Source: Lacisediminihabitans profunda (lineage in GTDB: Bacteria > Actinomycetota > Actinomycetes > Actinomycetales > Microbacteriaceae). Taken from it: a stretch of DNA of 64,000 nt. Made by a program: the position numbers and the translations under genes. Shown here in pieces: positions 22,826-31,390 of the stretch. The notes below the pieces were generated by a model that searched no databases, was not told where the DNA came from, and saw only the letters and a list, made by a program, of their open reading frames with translations. The DNA lies in assembly GCF_008040105.1 (NCBI RefSeq), contig NZ_VRMG01000005.1:682001-746000 (forward strand), read 5' to 3'. Every line of letters begins with the position of its first letter. Within the stretch, counting starts at the first letter, position 1.

Positions 22826-23635
22826 ATGCGGAAGCCGAGAATCAGCACCGGAGCACGCGGCCTCGCGGTCGTGCTGCTCACGGCGACGCTCGCGCTCGTG
22901 GGGGTCGGCGCGGTCGGTGTGCAGTCCGCATCAGCGAGCGAGGCCGACACCATCGGGTCTCTCGTGAACGAGGCCCGCGCGGCCAACGGGCAGGCCGGGC
23001 TGCTGCGCAATGCCGCGATGGATGCTGTGGCCCTGACGTGGGCCGAGCAGATGGCGGCGACCAACAGCATGGTCCACAATCCGGACTACAGCGCGCAGAT
23101 CCCGGTCGGATGGACGCGGGCCGGCGAGAACATCGCGATGGGCCAGCCGACACCGGGCGCGATGCACACGGCGTGGATGAACTCTCCGGGCCACCGGGCG
23201 AACATCCTCGGCGATTTCACGGACATCGGCATCGCCTTCATCACCGTGAACGGCGTGACCTGGGGCGTCGAGGACTTCGGCAAGTATCCGGGGCACGTCG
23301 GCCCGCTCCCGCCGGCCGCCGCGGCTCCGGCCCCCGCGCCGGCCGCTCCGGCCCCGAGGGCCGCCGCCCCCGTCCCCGCAGCGGTGCCCGCCGCGTCTGC
23401 GCCGGTCCAACCGAGTGCTGAGTCGAGTGCCGCACCGAGTGCCGCACCGAGTGCCGCACCGAGTGCCACACCGGTCGCCCGGTCGCACGGGCCGCTCGCG
23501 GCGAAGTCGACCGTCTCATCCACCCCATTCCCCTTCGGCTATCTCCTGGGCGGCGTGCTCGTGGTGCTCGGCGTCGCCGGCGGCATCTACGGCCAGGTGC
23601 TGCGCCGCCGCGGACGGCGACCTCCGGGAAACTGA
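22826..23635 (+). CDS. Secreted CAP-domain (SCP/PR1-like) protein with C-terminal membrane anchor
   Basis: A 269-residue exported protein. Residues 1-38 are a signal peptide (LLTATLALVGVGAVGVQSASAS). A bacterial CAP domain follows at about 40-155, with the motifs GENIAMGQ, AWMNSPGHRANILG (the HRxN-type signature) and a final W-V-DFG strand. A long linker of Ala and Pro follows, including about four copies of a PSAA unit encoded by 12-bp repeats (23424-23472). The last 30 residues are a membrane helix and a basic tail, which looks like a stop-transfer anchor without an LPxTG motif. The CAP domain then sits at the outer surface; its activity is unknown. Confidence 0.88.
   Translation: MRKPRISTGARGLAVVLLTATLALVGVGAVGVQSASASEADTIGSLVNEARAANGQAGLLRNAAMDAVALTWAEQMAATNSMVHNPDYSAQIPVGWTRAGENIAMGQPTPGAMHTAWMNSPGHRANILGDFTDIGIAFITVNGVTWGVEDFGKYPGHVGPLPPAAAAPAPAPAAPAPRAAAPVPAAVPAASAPVQPSAESSAAPSAAPSAAPSATPVARSHGPLAAKSTVSSTPFPFGYLLGGVLVVLGVAGGIYGQVLRRRGRRPPGN
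23424..23472 (+). repeat. 12-bp tandem repeats in the CAP protein linker
   Basis: GAGTGCCGCACC-type units are repeated about four times and encode the Ser-Ala-Ala-Pro linker. They are likely to vary in number between strains. Confidence 0.75.
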
Positions 23636-23686
23636 GGCCGCACGCTCCCTCGGGCCTCCTCCTACCCGGCATTCAGGGGCTGTCCC

Positions 23687-23692
23687 TAGGCT
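23687..23692 (+). promoter_or_regulatory. TAGGCT -10 box before the SDR/DUF2867 gene
   Basis: TAGGCT ends 6 nt before the ATG at 23699, giving a leaderless mRNA. Confidence 0.6.
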
Positions 23693-23698
23693 TGGACG

Positions 23699-25201
23699 AT
23701 GGCCATTGCAGGAACAGCGCTCGTCACCGGTGCCACCGGATACATCGGCGGGCGCCTCGTGCCCCGTCTCCTCGCCGCCGGCTACACCGTGCGGGTGCTG
23801 GTGCGTGATCCGGGCAAGCTCACCGACGTGCCCTGGGCCAGGGACGTGCAGATCGTCACGGGCGACCTCGGCGACGCGTCGACCCTCGTCCCCGCCGTGG
23901 AAGGCGTCTCCGTGCTCTACTACCTCGTGCACTCGATGGGAGGCAAGGGCGACTTCGAGAGGACCGAGCGCACCGCGGCGACGAATGCAGCGCGCGCCGC
24001 GAAGGCGGCCGGTGTCGAGCGGATCGTGTACCTCGGCGGACTGCACCCGGACGGCAAACTGTCCCCGCACCTCCGGTCGCGGGCCGAGGTGGGCAGGATC
24101 CTGCTGGAGTCGGGCGTGCCGACCGCGGCTCTGCAGGCCGGGGTGGTGATCGGGTCCGGGTCGACGTCGTTCGAGATGATCCGTCACCTCACCGACGTGC
24201 TCCCGTACATGCCGGCGCCGAAATGGGTGCGCAACTTCATCCAGCCGATCGCGATCCGCGACGTGCTCTACTATCTCGTCGAGGCGGCCGGGCTCCCGGC
24301 CGACGTCAACCGCACCTTCGACATCGGCGGCCCAGACGTGCTTCGCTACGGGCAGATGATGAACGGCTATGCCCTCGAGGCCGGCCTCAAGCAGCGTCCG
24401 ATCGCCTCCCTGCCCGTGCTCACGCCGTGGCTCGCCTCGCAATGGGTCAACCTCGTGACGCCGATCCCGCGCGCCCTGGCGGTGCCGATCATCGCCTCAC
24501 TGCAGTACGACTGCGTCGTTCACGAACACGATATCGAGAAGTTCATCCCCGATCCGGAGGGTGGCCTCACGCGCTACCGCACGGCGGTCAAGCTGGCCCT
24601 CGAACGGATGCGAGACGGCGAGGTCGTCACCAGTTGGCAGAACTCGGCCGTGCGCGGGGCTCCGAGCGACCTGCTGCCCAGCGATCCGGACTGGACGGGC
24701 CACACCGTCTACACCGATCTCAGGGAGCGGGATACCGATGCCCCGGCCGGCGAGGTCTGGCGTGTGATCGAGGGAATCGGGGGCGATAACGGCTGGTACT
24801 CGTTCCCGCTGGCGTGGGCCGTGCGCGGCTGGGCGGACAAGATCGTGGGGGGAGTGGGCCTGCGCCGGGGTCGCCGCAATCCTGACCATCTCCACGCGGG
24901 CGACGCCCTCGACTTCTGGCGCGTCGAGGAGTTGCGGCGCGGAAGCTTCCTGAGGCTTCGGGCCGAGATGAAGGTGCCGGGCCAGGCCTGGCTCGAGCTC
25001 AGCGTCACCCCGAACAGCCGGGGTGGATCCCACTATCGGCAGCGGGCAGTGTTCTTTCCGCGGGGGCTGGCCGGGCGCCTGTACTGGTTCAGCATCCTGC
25101 CGTTCCACGGCGTCATCTTCAGCGGGATGGCGGACAAAATCACCCGGACCGCCGAGGCGCAGGCGCGGTCCCGGAAGGTGGATGAAGGCATCGCGGCCTG
25201 A
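23699..25201 (+). CDS. SDR-type NAD(P)-binding protein with DUF2867 domain
   Basis: A 500-residue two-domain protein. The N-terminal 300 residues are an atypical (NmrA-like) short-chain dehydrogenase fold with nucleotide motif TGATGYIGGRLVPRLL and later LYYLVHSMGGKGDFERTERT. The C-terminal domain, from about residue 340, matches DUF2867 (SRPBCC-like), with EVWRVIEGIGGDNGWYSFPL, DFWRVEELRRGSFLRLRAEM and GRLYWFSILPFHGVIFSGM. The fusion is known across actinobacteria, but neither substrate nor pathway is established. Its own promoter box lies just upstream. The 58 nt before the TAGGCT box show nothing else. Confidence 0.88.
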   Translation: MAIAGTALVTGATGYIGGRLVPRLLAAGYTVRVLVRDPGKLTDVPWARDVQIVTGDLGDASTLVPAVEGVSVLYYLVHSMGGKGDFERTERTAATNAARAAKAAGVERIVYLGGLHPDGKLSPHLRSRAEVGRILLESGVPTAALQAGVVIGSGSTSFEMIRHLTDVLPYMPAPKWVRNFIQPIAIRDVLYYLVEAAGLPADVNRTFDIGGPDVLRYGQMMNGYALEAGLKQRPIASLPVLTPWLASQWVNLVTPIPRALAVPIIASLQYDCVVHEHDIEKFIPDPEGGLTRYRTAVKLALERMRDGEVVTSWQNSAVRGAPSDLLPSDPDWTGHTVYTDLRERDTDAPAGEVWRVIEGIGGDNGWYSFPLAWAVRGWADKIVGGVGLRRGRRNPDHLHAGDALDFWRVEELRRGSFLRLRAEMKVPGQAWLELSVTPNSRGGSHYRQRAVFFPRGLAGRLYWFSILPFHGVIFSGMADKITRTAEAQARSRKVDEGIAA

Positions 25202-25275
25202 CCTCCGAGCCGAAGGTCCCTAGCGATTCCCAGCCTGGCTTGCAATCATGGAGTAAGTGGTCCTCACTATGACGC

Positions 25276-25289
25276 GACCTCGGGAGGTC
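25276..25289 (+). promoter_or_regulatory. Hairpin overlapping the ribosome site of the SGNH gene
   Basis: GACCT-CGGG-AGGTC can fold into a short hairpin that contains the GGGAGG ribosome site of the gene starting at 25295. It might lower or regulate initiation. Confidence 0.35.
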
Positions 25290-25294
25290 ACACA

Positions 25295-25882
25295 ATGACT
25301 GAAGAAACCGTACTCTTTCTCGGCGACAGCATCACGCAGGGCGGGGACTGGGCCACGTGGTTTCCCGGCGTCACGACCCTCAATTTCGGCGTCGCCGGCA
25401 ACAGCTCCGAGGACGTGCTGGCCCGCCTGGACACCGTGGTCGCCGCCAAGCCGGACGAGATCGTGCTCCTGATCGGCACCAACGACCTGGGCATGCGACG
25501 CAACGTCGAACAGCTCGTGCGCAACATCCAGTCGATTCTGGTCGATCTGCGCCGCGACCTTCCGGGATCCCGGATGCTCGTGCAGTCCGTTCTTCCCCGC
25601 GGACGGGAGTTCGCCGACCGCATCCGCGAGGCGAACATCCACCTTCGCCAGTTCGCGCCGACGGTGCACGCCCAGTATCTCGACCTCTGGCCGACGATGG
25701 CGCTGGAGGACGGCGAGCTCAACCCCGCCTACTCCGACGATCGCCTGCACCTCAACGCGGCCGGCTACGAGGCGTGGCTGACCGAGTTGCGTCCGGCGCT
25801 CGAGCGACTGCGCGACGAGCCGCCGATGAGTCGCCCGATCCAGGCCATCATCTTCGACGAGTACGCGAGGCCGGGCTCCTAG
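25295..25882 (+). CDS. SGNH/GDSL hydrolase
   Basis: A 195-residue cytoplasmic esterase-type protein. The family blocks are all visible: GDSITQGG near residues 9-16 with the nucleophile Ser, the Gly of NFGVAGNSSEDVL in block II, GTNDLG with the Asn of block III, and DRLHLNAAGY with the catalytic Asp and His of block V. No signal peptide is present, so it probably acts on a soluble acyl ester inside the cell. The natural substrate is unknown. It converges on the M20 peptidase gene with a 10-nt gap. Confidence 0.9.
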   Translation: MTEETVLFLGDSITQGGDWATWFPGVTTLNFGVAGNSSEDVLARLDTVVAAKPDEIVLLIGTNDLGMRRNVEQLVRNIQSILVDLRRDLPGSRMLVQSVLPRGREFADRIREANIHLRQFAPTVHAQYLDLWPTMALEDGELNPAYSDDRLHLNAAGYEAWLTELRPALERLRDEPPMSRPIQAIIFDEYARPGS

Positions 25883-25892
25883 TCGAACCGGC

Positions 25893-27218
25893 TCACAGCC
25901 CGGCGATCAGCCTCGTGTAGAAGTCGACCCCGCGCAGCAGGGTGGACACCCTCAGGCGCTCGTTTCTGGCATGAAGGGTGCCGCGCTCCGCCGTCGACAT
26001 CTCGAACGGGCTGAACCGGTAGACACAGTCGCTGATGCGGGTGAAGTGACGGCTGTCGCTCGCCGCCATCATCACGTACGGTGTGACGATCGTGCCGGGG
26101 AAGGACTCGCCGATGGTGCGCCGCACCAGTTCCCAGCCCGGCCCGCTCGTCGGCGACACGGGTGATGGCTCGTGCGGGTGCTGCACGGCGATCACCACCC
26201 GCGGGTCGCGAATGGCTCGGCGAACGTGAGCCACGGCATCCGCGACGCTGGAATCGATCGCGACGCGGATGTTGACGGTCGCGACCGCGCGCTCCGCGAG
26301 GGCGTTGGCCGCCTGGCTGCCCCGCAGCATGGTCACCGCCTGGGTGGTGCGGATGAGGGCGTTGGTCTCGTCGCTCAACCGCGCGAACACCGCGAGCAGC
26401 ACCGGCCTGGTGAGCCACAGATTGGTGAAGGCGAAGCGAAGCGGCCCCCTCGCGTGCGCCCCGAGTGTGCCGATCATCTCGAGCGTCGGCGCGCTGAAAC
26501 CCGCGCGGAACGGGCGCCGGTTGAGCCGCACTATCGCCCGTGCGAGCCGGGCGGTCGCGGAGAACCTCGGGGGAGTCGACGCGTGGCCACCGCCCTGTTC
26601 CACGGTGAGGGTGACGCTCAGGATGCCCTTCTCGCTCACGCCGACGACCGCGATCGGCCCGCTCACCCCGGGGAAGACGTCTTCGACGATGGCGCCGCCC
26701 TCGTCGATCACGAGACCGGCGCGGATGCCGCGGGACTGGAGCAGGTCGACGATGGCGCGCGCGCCAGAGCCCACCGTCTCCTCGTCGTGGCCGAAGCTCA
26801 GGTACACGTCGCACCGGGGAGTGTGGCCGGCCAGCACGCTCGCCTCCACCCCCTCGAGCACGGCGACGAGCGCCCCCTTGTCGTCGAGGGTGCCCCGCCC
26901 CCAGACGACCCGGTCGTCGCCCTCGCCGGTGACGTCTGCGGAGAACGGCGGATGCTCCCAGCCCTCGTCGGTGGCCGGCACCACGTCGTAGTGGGCCATC
27001 AGCACCGTCGGCGGGCCATCGGTGCTGCCCTTCCAGCGGTAGAGCAGGGAGTGCTCCGCCACGATCTCGAGGCTGAGTCGCCGGTGGGTGGCGGGGTACA
27101 GCGACGGCAGGAGCGCGACGAGGGCGCGAAACGGCGCCCAGTCGGTGTCGGCCGGATCCTGGCCGGAGACGGTGGGAATCCGCACGAGGGAGCGCAGGTT
27201 GGCGAGGGCATCCGGCAT
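25893..27218 (-). CDS. M20-family metallopeptidase/deacylase
   Basis: A 441-residue zinc hydrolase of the M20 group, in which the carboxypeptidase-S-like branch cleaves dipeptides or N-acyl amino acids. Zinc ligands and catalytic residues are visible in LMAHYDVVP (first His and Asp), GRGTLDDKGAL (bridging Asp), FGHDEETVGSGA (catalytic Glu pair) and DSRHF near the end (last His). The lid or dimerisation domain starts with VSEKGILSVTLTVEQGGGHA. The chosen ATG is preceded by GAGGATGGGGGG. An in-frame GTG six codons upstream is an alternative. The substrate is unknown. Confidence 0.9.
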   Translation of the reverse strand: MPDALANLRSLVRIPTVSGQDPADTDWAPFRALVALLPSLYPATHRRLSLEIVAEHSLLYRWKGSTDGPPTVLMAHYDVVPATDEGWEHPPFSADVTGEGDDRVVWGRGTLDDKGALVAVLEGVEASVLAGHTPRCDVYLSFGHDEETVGSGARAIVDLLQSRGIRAGLVIDEGGAIVEDVFPGVSGPIAVVGVSEKGILSVTLTVEQGGGHASTPPRFSATARLARAIVRLNRRPFRAGFSAPTLEMIGTLGAHARGPLRFAFTNLWLTRPVLLAVFARLSDETNALIRTTQAVTMLRGSQAANALAERAVATVNIRVAIDSSVADAVAHVRRAIRDPRVVIAVQHPHEPSPVSPTSGPGWELVRRTIGESFPGTIVTPYVMMAASDSRHFTRISDCVYRFSPFEMSTAERGTLHARNERLRVSTLLRGVDFYTRLIAGL

Positions 27219-27278
27219 CCCCCCATCCTCGTGCACGCGGTGCGCCGTCGGCCGCAGGCGAGGGCACAGAATAGAGCC

Positions 27279-27632
27279 ATGACTTCCTACCCGACCCCCG
27301 AGTTCCGCCGACCGGCGCTCGCCCCCGGCATCCTCGGCGCGATCGTGCTGCTCGCCGGGCTCGCGCTGCTCGACAACGCCGGGGGCTACCTGTTCATCCG
27401 GTTCGGGGTGAGCATCCTGGCCCTGATCCTCTGCGTGTTCGCCTACCAGGCGGCGCAGTGGTGGTGGATCGTGGGCCTCGCGGCCATCGCCGTCGTCTGG
27501 AATCCGGTCGTGCCATTCGAGTTCCACGGCCAGCTCTGGGTTGCCGCGCAGTTCGTGGGGACACTCCTGTTCGTGGCGGTCGGGCTGCTCGTGAAGGTGA
27601 AGAATCCGGAGGACCGCAATCGGCGCCGCTGA
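27279..27632 (+). CDS. Small four-helix membrane protein (DUF6804-like)
   Basis: A 117-residue integral membrane protein. Four hydrophobic stretches are visible (LAPGILGAIVLLAGLALL; GVSILALILCVFAYQ; WWWIVGLAAIAVVWNPVVPF; LWVAAQFVGTLLFVAVGLLV), with a conserved WNPVVPFEF between the third and fourth. That layout matches small actinobacterial proteins grouped as DUF6804; the assignment is from memory. The ATG lies 6 nt after CAGAAT, so it may be leaderless. It is divergent from the peptidase gene, with starts 60 nt apart. Function is unknown. Confidence 0.78.
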   Translation: MTSYPTPEFRRPALAPGILGAIVLLAGLALLDNAGGYLFIRFGVSILALILCVFAYQAAQWWWIVGLAAIAVVWNPVVPFEFHGQLWVAAQFVGTLLFVAVGLLVKVKNPEDRNRRR

Positions 27633-27779
27633 CGACGCCTGCCGCCGACACGGCAAGTTCATAGCCTCTTCCCGGCTGGTGGACGGGCTGCGCTTGTCGT
27701 GCCCATAGCGCGGGGGAGCATCGTTGTACCTGCGAGGCCGTCCAGGTCTCCCGAACACAGGCTTCCCGAAGGAGCACCA

Positions 27780-28112
27780 ATGCCCAGCGAACCGACCCAG
27801 GACACCACCCCCGACGACCAGAGCGCTCCCTCCGGGCAGGCCGGCTATGCCGGCAACCCGCCGGTCCAGGGCTCGCGACCGCGTCGCGGACTCGTGCTCG
27901 CCGGCGCGATCGTGGGCGCCGTCGTCGTGCTCGGCGCCACCTTCGGCGGCGGGGTGCTCGTCGGATCGGCCACGCACGTCGACGGCCCGTCGATGCGGCA
28001 GGCCGACCGCGCGCCCGGCAACGGACAGCGTGGCGACCGTCCCGACCACGGCTTTATGGGACCGCGGGGCGACCAGCGGGGTTCCAACGACGGGGGCTAT
28101 CCCGGCAACTGA
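27780..28112 (+). CDS. Small single-span membrane protein with Gly/Asp/Arg-rich tail
   Basis: A 110-residue protein with a good ribosome site (AAGGAG, 6 nt before the ATG). The first 35 residues are polar and rich in Pro, Gln and Asp. One membrane helix follows (LVLAGAIVGAVVVLGATFGG). The last 45 residues are rich in Gly, Arg, Asp and Asn (PDHGFMGPRGDQRG) and are probably disordered outside the cell. No family is recognised. Confidence 0.7.
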   Translation: MPSEPTQDTTPDDQSAPSGQAGYAGNPPVQGSRPRRGLVLAGAIVGAVVVLGATFGGGVLVGSATHVDGPSMRQADRAPGNGQRGDRPDHGFMGPRGDQRGSNDGGYPGN

Positions 28113-28169
28113 TCGCCGACGGCTCCGGGGTACGGATCCTGCCCGTCGGGTGTCCCCTGCGGGAGGCGC

Positions 28170-28175
28170 TAAAAT
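28170..28175 (+). promoter_or_regulatory. TAAAAT -10 box before the Stealth gene
   Basis: TAAAAT lies 11 nt before the ATG at 28187, which leaves a leader of only about five bases. Confidence 0.5.
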
Positions 28176-28186
28176 GGCCCTAGCTA

Positions 28187-29848
28187 ATGTCTCGCGCCGA
28201 TTCGATCGTCGAGCGATTCGGGCTCGAACGATTGGGCCATACCGTGAACGACATCCAGCCATCCGGCGCGCTTCTCCCCACCGCAAGCCTGTCCCCGGTT
28301 CCGAACCGCGCGGACCTCGTGCTCTCGAAGGGTCGCCTCGCGATCCGCAACTCTCACCTCACTCCCCGTGAGGCGATGATCGAGGACCTGCTCTTCATCC
28401 GCTCGGTGCTCGGGGCGGCCTCGATCGACTTCCTGCTCGTACGCGGCAACGACGATCGCCCGCTGATCGCCGTGGAATGGCGCGACCGCAAGCGGCTGAG
28501 GGCGGCCCTTGCCGAGGCCTGCGCCGACGAACCGTTCTATTCGAAGCCCGCCGACGGGGCCACGGGAGTCCCGGTGCTGCTGGCCGACGGACGGCTGTCC
28601 ACCGACTCGACGCAGCGCGCCTTCACCCTCTTCCGCCCGCGGGTCACCGAGAGCGGCGGCCTTCGCTATGGCGCCCGCACCGGTGTTCGACTCGAACTCT
28701 GGCGCACCGGAAGCGACACGATCTCCGCGCCGGCGGAGAACTCGCTCATGCGCACCGCCCTCCCGCGCACCGAGGCGATCCCCGCCACCGTCGAACTCTA
28801 CGGACGGAGTTGGCCGACACTGGCCGGCATGTTCGAGCCGCAGGCGAGCGACATCACCTTCGACATCGACATGGTCTTCTCCTGGGTGGATGGGGCGGCG
28901 ATCGAGTGGCAGCGCGCCCGCGCCAGGCGCATGAAGAGCTACGTGGTGGGCGAGGGCGATGACTCGCACGCCCGCTTCCGCCAGCTCGACGAGCTGAAGT
29001 ACGCCCTGCGGTCGGTGAACCTTTTCGCGCCGTGGATCCGCAACGTCTACATCGTCACCGACTCGCCCCGCCCGGAGTGGCTCGCCGAGCATCCGAGGGT
29101 CACCATCGTGCCGAGCGAGGAGTTCTTCGCGGACACCTCGGTGCTGCCGACCCACAATTCGCACGCCGTCGAGAGCCAGCTCCACAACATCCCGGGCCTC
29201 AGCGAGCACTTCCTCTACTCCAACGACGACATGTTCTTCGGTCGCGCCGTCACGCCGGACATGTTCTTCTCGCCGGGCGGGGTCACCAAGTTCATCGAGG
29301 CGACGACGCGGATCGGGCTCGGGCCGAGCAACCTCGAGCGGAGCGGATTCGAGAACGCGGCTCGCGTGAATCGCGCGGCACTCGAAGACCGCTTCGGCAA
29401 GACCATCACCCGCCACCTCGAGCACACCGCGGCGCCGCTGCGCAAGTCGGTGATGCGAGAGTTGGAGCTGGAGTTCCCGGCGGAGTTCGCGCGCACCGCC
29501 GCGAGCACCTTCCGTTCGGCCACCGACGTGTCGGTCACCAACTCCCTCTACCACTACTACGCCCTCATGTCGGGTCGCGCAGTGCTCCAGACGCAGGCGA
29601 GGGTGCGCTACGTCGACACGACCATGCGTTCGGGCCTCTCGGATATGAAGCGACTGCTCAAGCGGCGTGACATCGACCTGTTCTGTCTCAACGACGGCAG
29701 CTTTCCCGAGCTCACGGTGGAGGAGCGGGCGGATGCGATCCGCGAGTTCCTGGACGCGTACTACCCGATCGTCGCCCCGTGGGAGCGCCCGGTCGCCTCG
29801 GAGGAGACCTCCAACCCCGACCTTCCCGCTGACGCCGCAAACCTCTAG
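28187..29848 (+). CDS. Stealth-family sugar phosphotransferase
   Basis: A 553-residue protein with all four Stealth conserved regions. CR1 lies near 222-250 (DIDMVFSWVDG), CR2 near 262-306 (RFRQLDELKYALRSV and WIRNVYIVTDSPRPEWL), CR3 near 324-360 (NSHAVESQLHNIPGLSEHF and SNDDMFFGR) and CR4 near 497 (DLFCLNDG). Stealth proteins transfer sugar 1-phosphates, as in meningococcal capsule synthesis and human GlcNAc-1-phosphotransferase. In actinobacteria they are thought to build phosphate-linked wall or surface polysaccharides. The N-terminal 220 residues are a separate, unassigned region. No other polysaccharide gene is adjacent, so the acceptor is unknown. Confidence 0.9.
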   Translation: MSRADSIVERFGLERLGHTVNDIQPSGALLPTASLSPVPNRADLVLSKGRLAIRNSHLTPREAMIEDLLFIRSVLGAASIDFLLVRGNDDRPLIAVEWRDRKRLRAALAEACADEPFYSKPADGATGVPVLLADGRLSTDSTQRAFTLFRPRVTESGGLRYGARTGVRLELWRTGSDTISAPAENSLMRTALPRTEAIPATVELYGRSWPTLAGMFEPQASDITFDIDMVFSWVDGAAIEWQRARARRMKSYVVGEGDDSHARFRQLDELKYALRSVNLFAPWIRNVYIVTDSPRPEWLAEHPRVTIVPSEEFFADTSVLPTHNSHAVESQLHNIPGLSEHFLYSNDDMFFGRAVTPDMFFSPGGVTKFIEATTRIGLGPSNLERSGFENAARVNRAALEDRFGKTITRHLEHTAAPLRKSVMRELELEFPAEFARTAASTFRSATDVSVTNSLYHYYALMSGRAVLQTQARVRYVDTTMRSGLSDMKRLLKRRDIDLFCLNDGSFPELTVEERADAIREFLDAYYPIVAPWERPVASEETSNPDLPADAANL

Positions 29849-29916
29849 GGGTTCGGGGGCCGGGTTAGCCAGTCTTCTCGGTCTCGGCTTACCGTGTCGG
29901 GCGCGTTCATTCCCCT

Positions 29917-30096
29917 CGCGGCGGGAGTAATCGCCGGCCGTGGCGGGGAAAAGTGCCCGCGGAGGGAGTCGTGCCTCCCGCCGCGACGTAGTTTCCCCGC
30001 CGCGAGGTGGGGAGGGCGTGGACTTCTCCCGCCGCGACGCGATAGCTCCCGTCGCGAGGTGGGGCGGGCGTGGATAGCTCCCGCCGCGAGGCGGGG
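29917..30096. repeat. GC-rich CTCCCGCCGCGA repeat cluster
   Basis: The intergenic space between the Stealth gene and the convergent phosphoesterase gene holds six versions of a CTCCCGCCGCGA motif, the first one inverted. In the second half a 52-bp unit is repeated almost twice (30001-30096). No gene is visible here. Confidence 0.65.
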
Positions 30097-30151
30097 AACG
30101 GCCGCCGCAGCGCGAGACGGCAGGCGGCCCCAGGCGCAGAGACCGGAAGGG

Positions 30152-31096
30152 CTAGACCGTCGCGAGCTCGCGCGTCGGCGGGTGCAGTTCCTCGTCCGGG
30201 AGCACCGGCCCATTGACTCGTGGCGGGATGGTGACGTTCTCCCTGGCGAGGATCTCCGCCGTCTCGGCCGCGCTCACGAACGACACCGGAGCGTACCGGC
30301 CGATCGGGACGACGGAGTGCAGAACCGTGTTCTCGTACACGTGCACGAGGTTGAAGGACTGGGCACCGTCCTGGCCGCGCGTTCCGCCCACCGGTACATT
30401 GAGGTCCTGGGTGTAGCAGGTCGCCGAGGCTACCGACACTGGGACGCCGGCGAACGTCGACGTCGTCGAATAGTGCAGGTGACCGGCGATGATGGCCCGC
30501 ACATCCGAACCGCGCACCACCTCGGCGAGACCGTTCTGCTCGCGGAGCTCGACGAGCACGGCGAGGTCGAGCACGCTCGGCACCGGAGGGTGGTGCATCG
30601 CCAGGATGGTCCCGTGCGGGGCGGGGGAGGCGAGTTCCTCGGCGAGCCAGTCGAGCTGCGAGTCGGAGACGAGGCCGTGGTGATGGCCGGGAACCGTGGT
30701 GTCCAGGGCGATGATGCGAAGTCCGTTGATGTCGTGCACCCGGTCGACCGGGGTTGTGGTGGGAAACTGCCCGAGCAGCCCGCTGCGGAAGTGACCGCGG
30801 TCGTCGTGGTTTCCCATCACCCAGACGACCCGCGAGCCGAGTCTGGCCGCCGCCGGCTCCACGATCGCCCGGAGCTTGGCGTAGGCCTCCGGGTCGCCCT
30901 TGTCGGCGAGGTCGCCGGTGAAGACGATCGCCTCCGGGTGAGAACCGGATGCCTCGAGGTCTGCGAAGAGGGAGCGAAGGTGGGATTCGCTGTCGACCGC
31001 GCCATACAGTGGACCGTCCCCGGCGACGAAATGCGTGTCGCTCATGTGGACTATGAAGTGATCGGGCCTGGGAAACTGGGCCGTATAACCGGTCAT
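30152..31096 (-). CDS. CpdA-like metallophosphoesterase
   Basis: A 314-residue calcineurin-like phosphoesterase that resembles 3',5'-cyclic-AMP phosphodiesterase CpdA and the related mycobacterial enzymes. The two-metal site is fully visible: [39 protein letters not shown] and [10 protein letters not shown]. It has no signal peptide and should act in the cytoplasm. Cyclic AMP is the expected substrate of the nearest relatives, but many of these enzymes also hydrolyse other phosphodiesters. It ends facing the Stealth gene across the GC-rich repeat cluster. Confidence 0.9.
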   Translation of the reverse strand: MTGYTAQFPRPDHFIVHMSDTHFVAGDGPLYGAVDSESHLRSLFADLEASGSHPEAIVFTGDLADKGDPEAYAKLRAIVEPAAARLGSRVVWVMGNHDDRGHFRSGLLGQFPTTTPVDRVHDINGLRIIALDTTVPGHHHGLVSDSQLDWLAEELASPAPHGTILAMHHPPVPSVLDLAVLVELREQNGLAEVVRGSDVRAIIAGHLHYSTTSTFAGVPVSVASATCYTQDLNVPVGGTRGQDGAQSFNLVHVYENTVLHSVVPIGRYAPVSFVSAAETAEILARENVTIPPRVNGPVLPDEELHPPTRELATV

Positions 31097-31390
31097 GTAT
31101 CAATCACACCACTCCAAACTGGCCAGCGGGTGAACGGTAGGCGGCGATCCGCACCCCAGTATGCGGGGCGCCGTGCGTGCGCGAATCGCGATTTCGGGCC
31201 TAAACTGGCCTGAGCACTCGACGAAACCCATCATCGTCTCGACCTCGGCACCCGAGTCTCTCTCGGTACCGATCTGCTCGAGCCCGGTGTAGTCGAGTCA
31301 GGATTCGGCGCCTGGCAACTCGGCAGCAGGTCCCTCATCGGGAGGGACCAGGCCTTCGTCAGCCATGGTGCCCATAGATGCGGGAGAAGC
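31097..31390. promoter_or_regulatory. Promoter region between phosphoesterase and SNF2 genes
   Basis: About 290 bp between two divergent genes. TAAACT at 31201-31206 is the best -10 candidate for the SNF2-type gene and would give a leader of roughly 178 nt. No gene is seen, and no known riboswitch was recognised. Confidence 0.4.
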
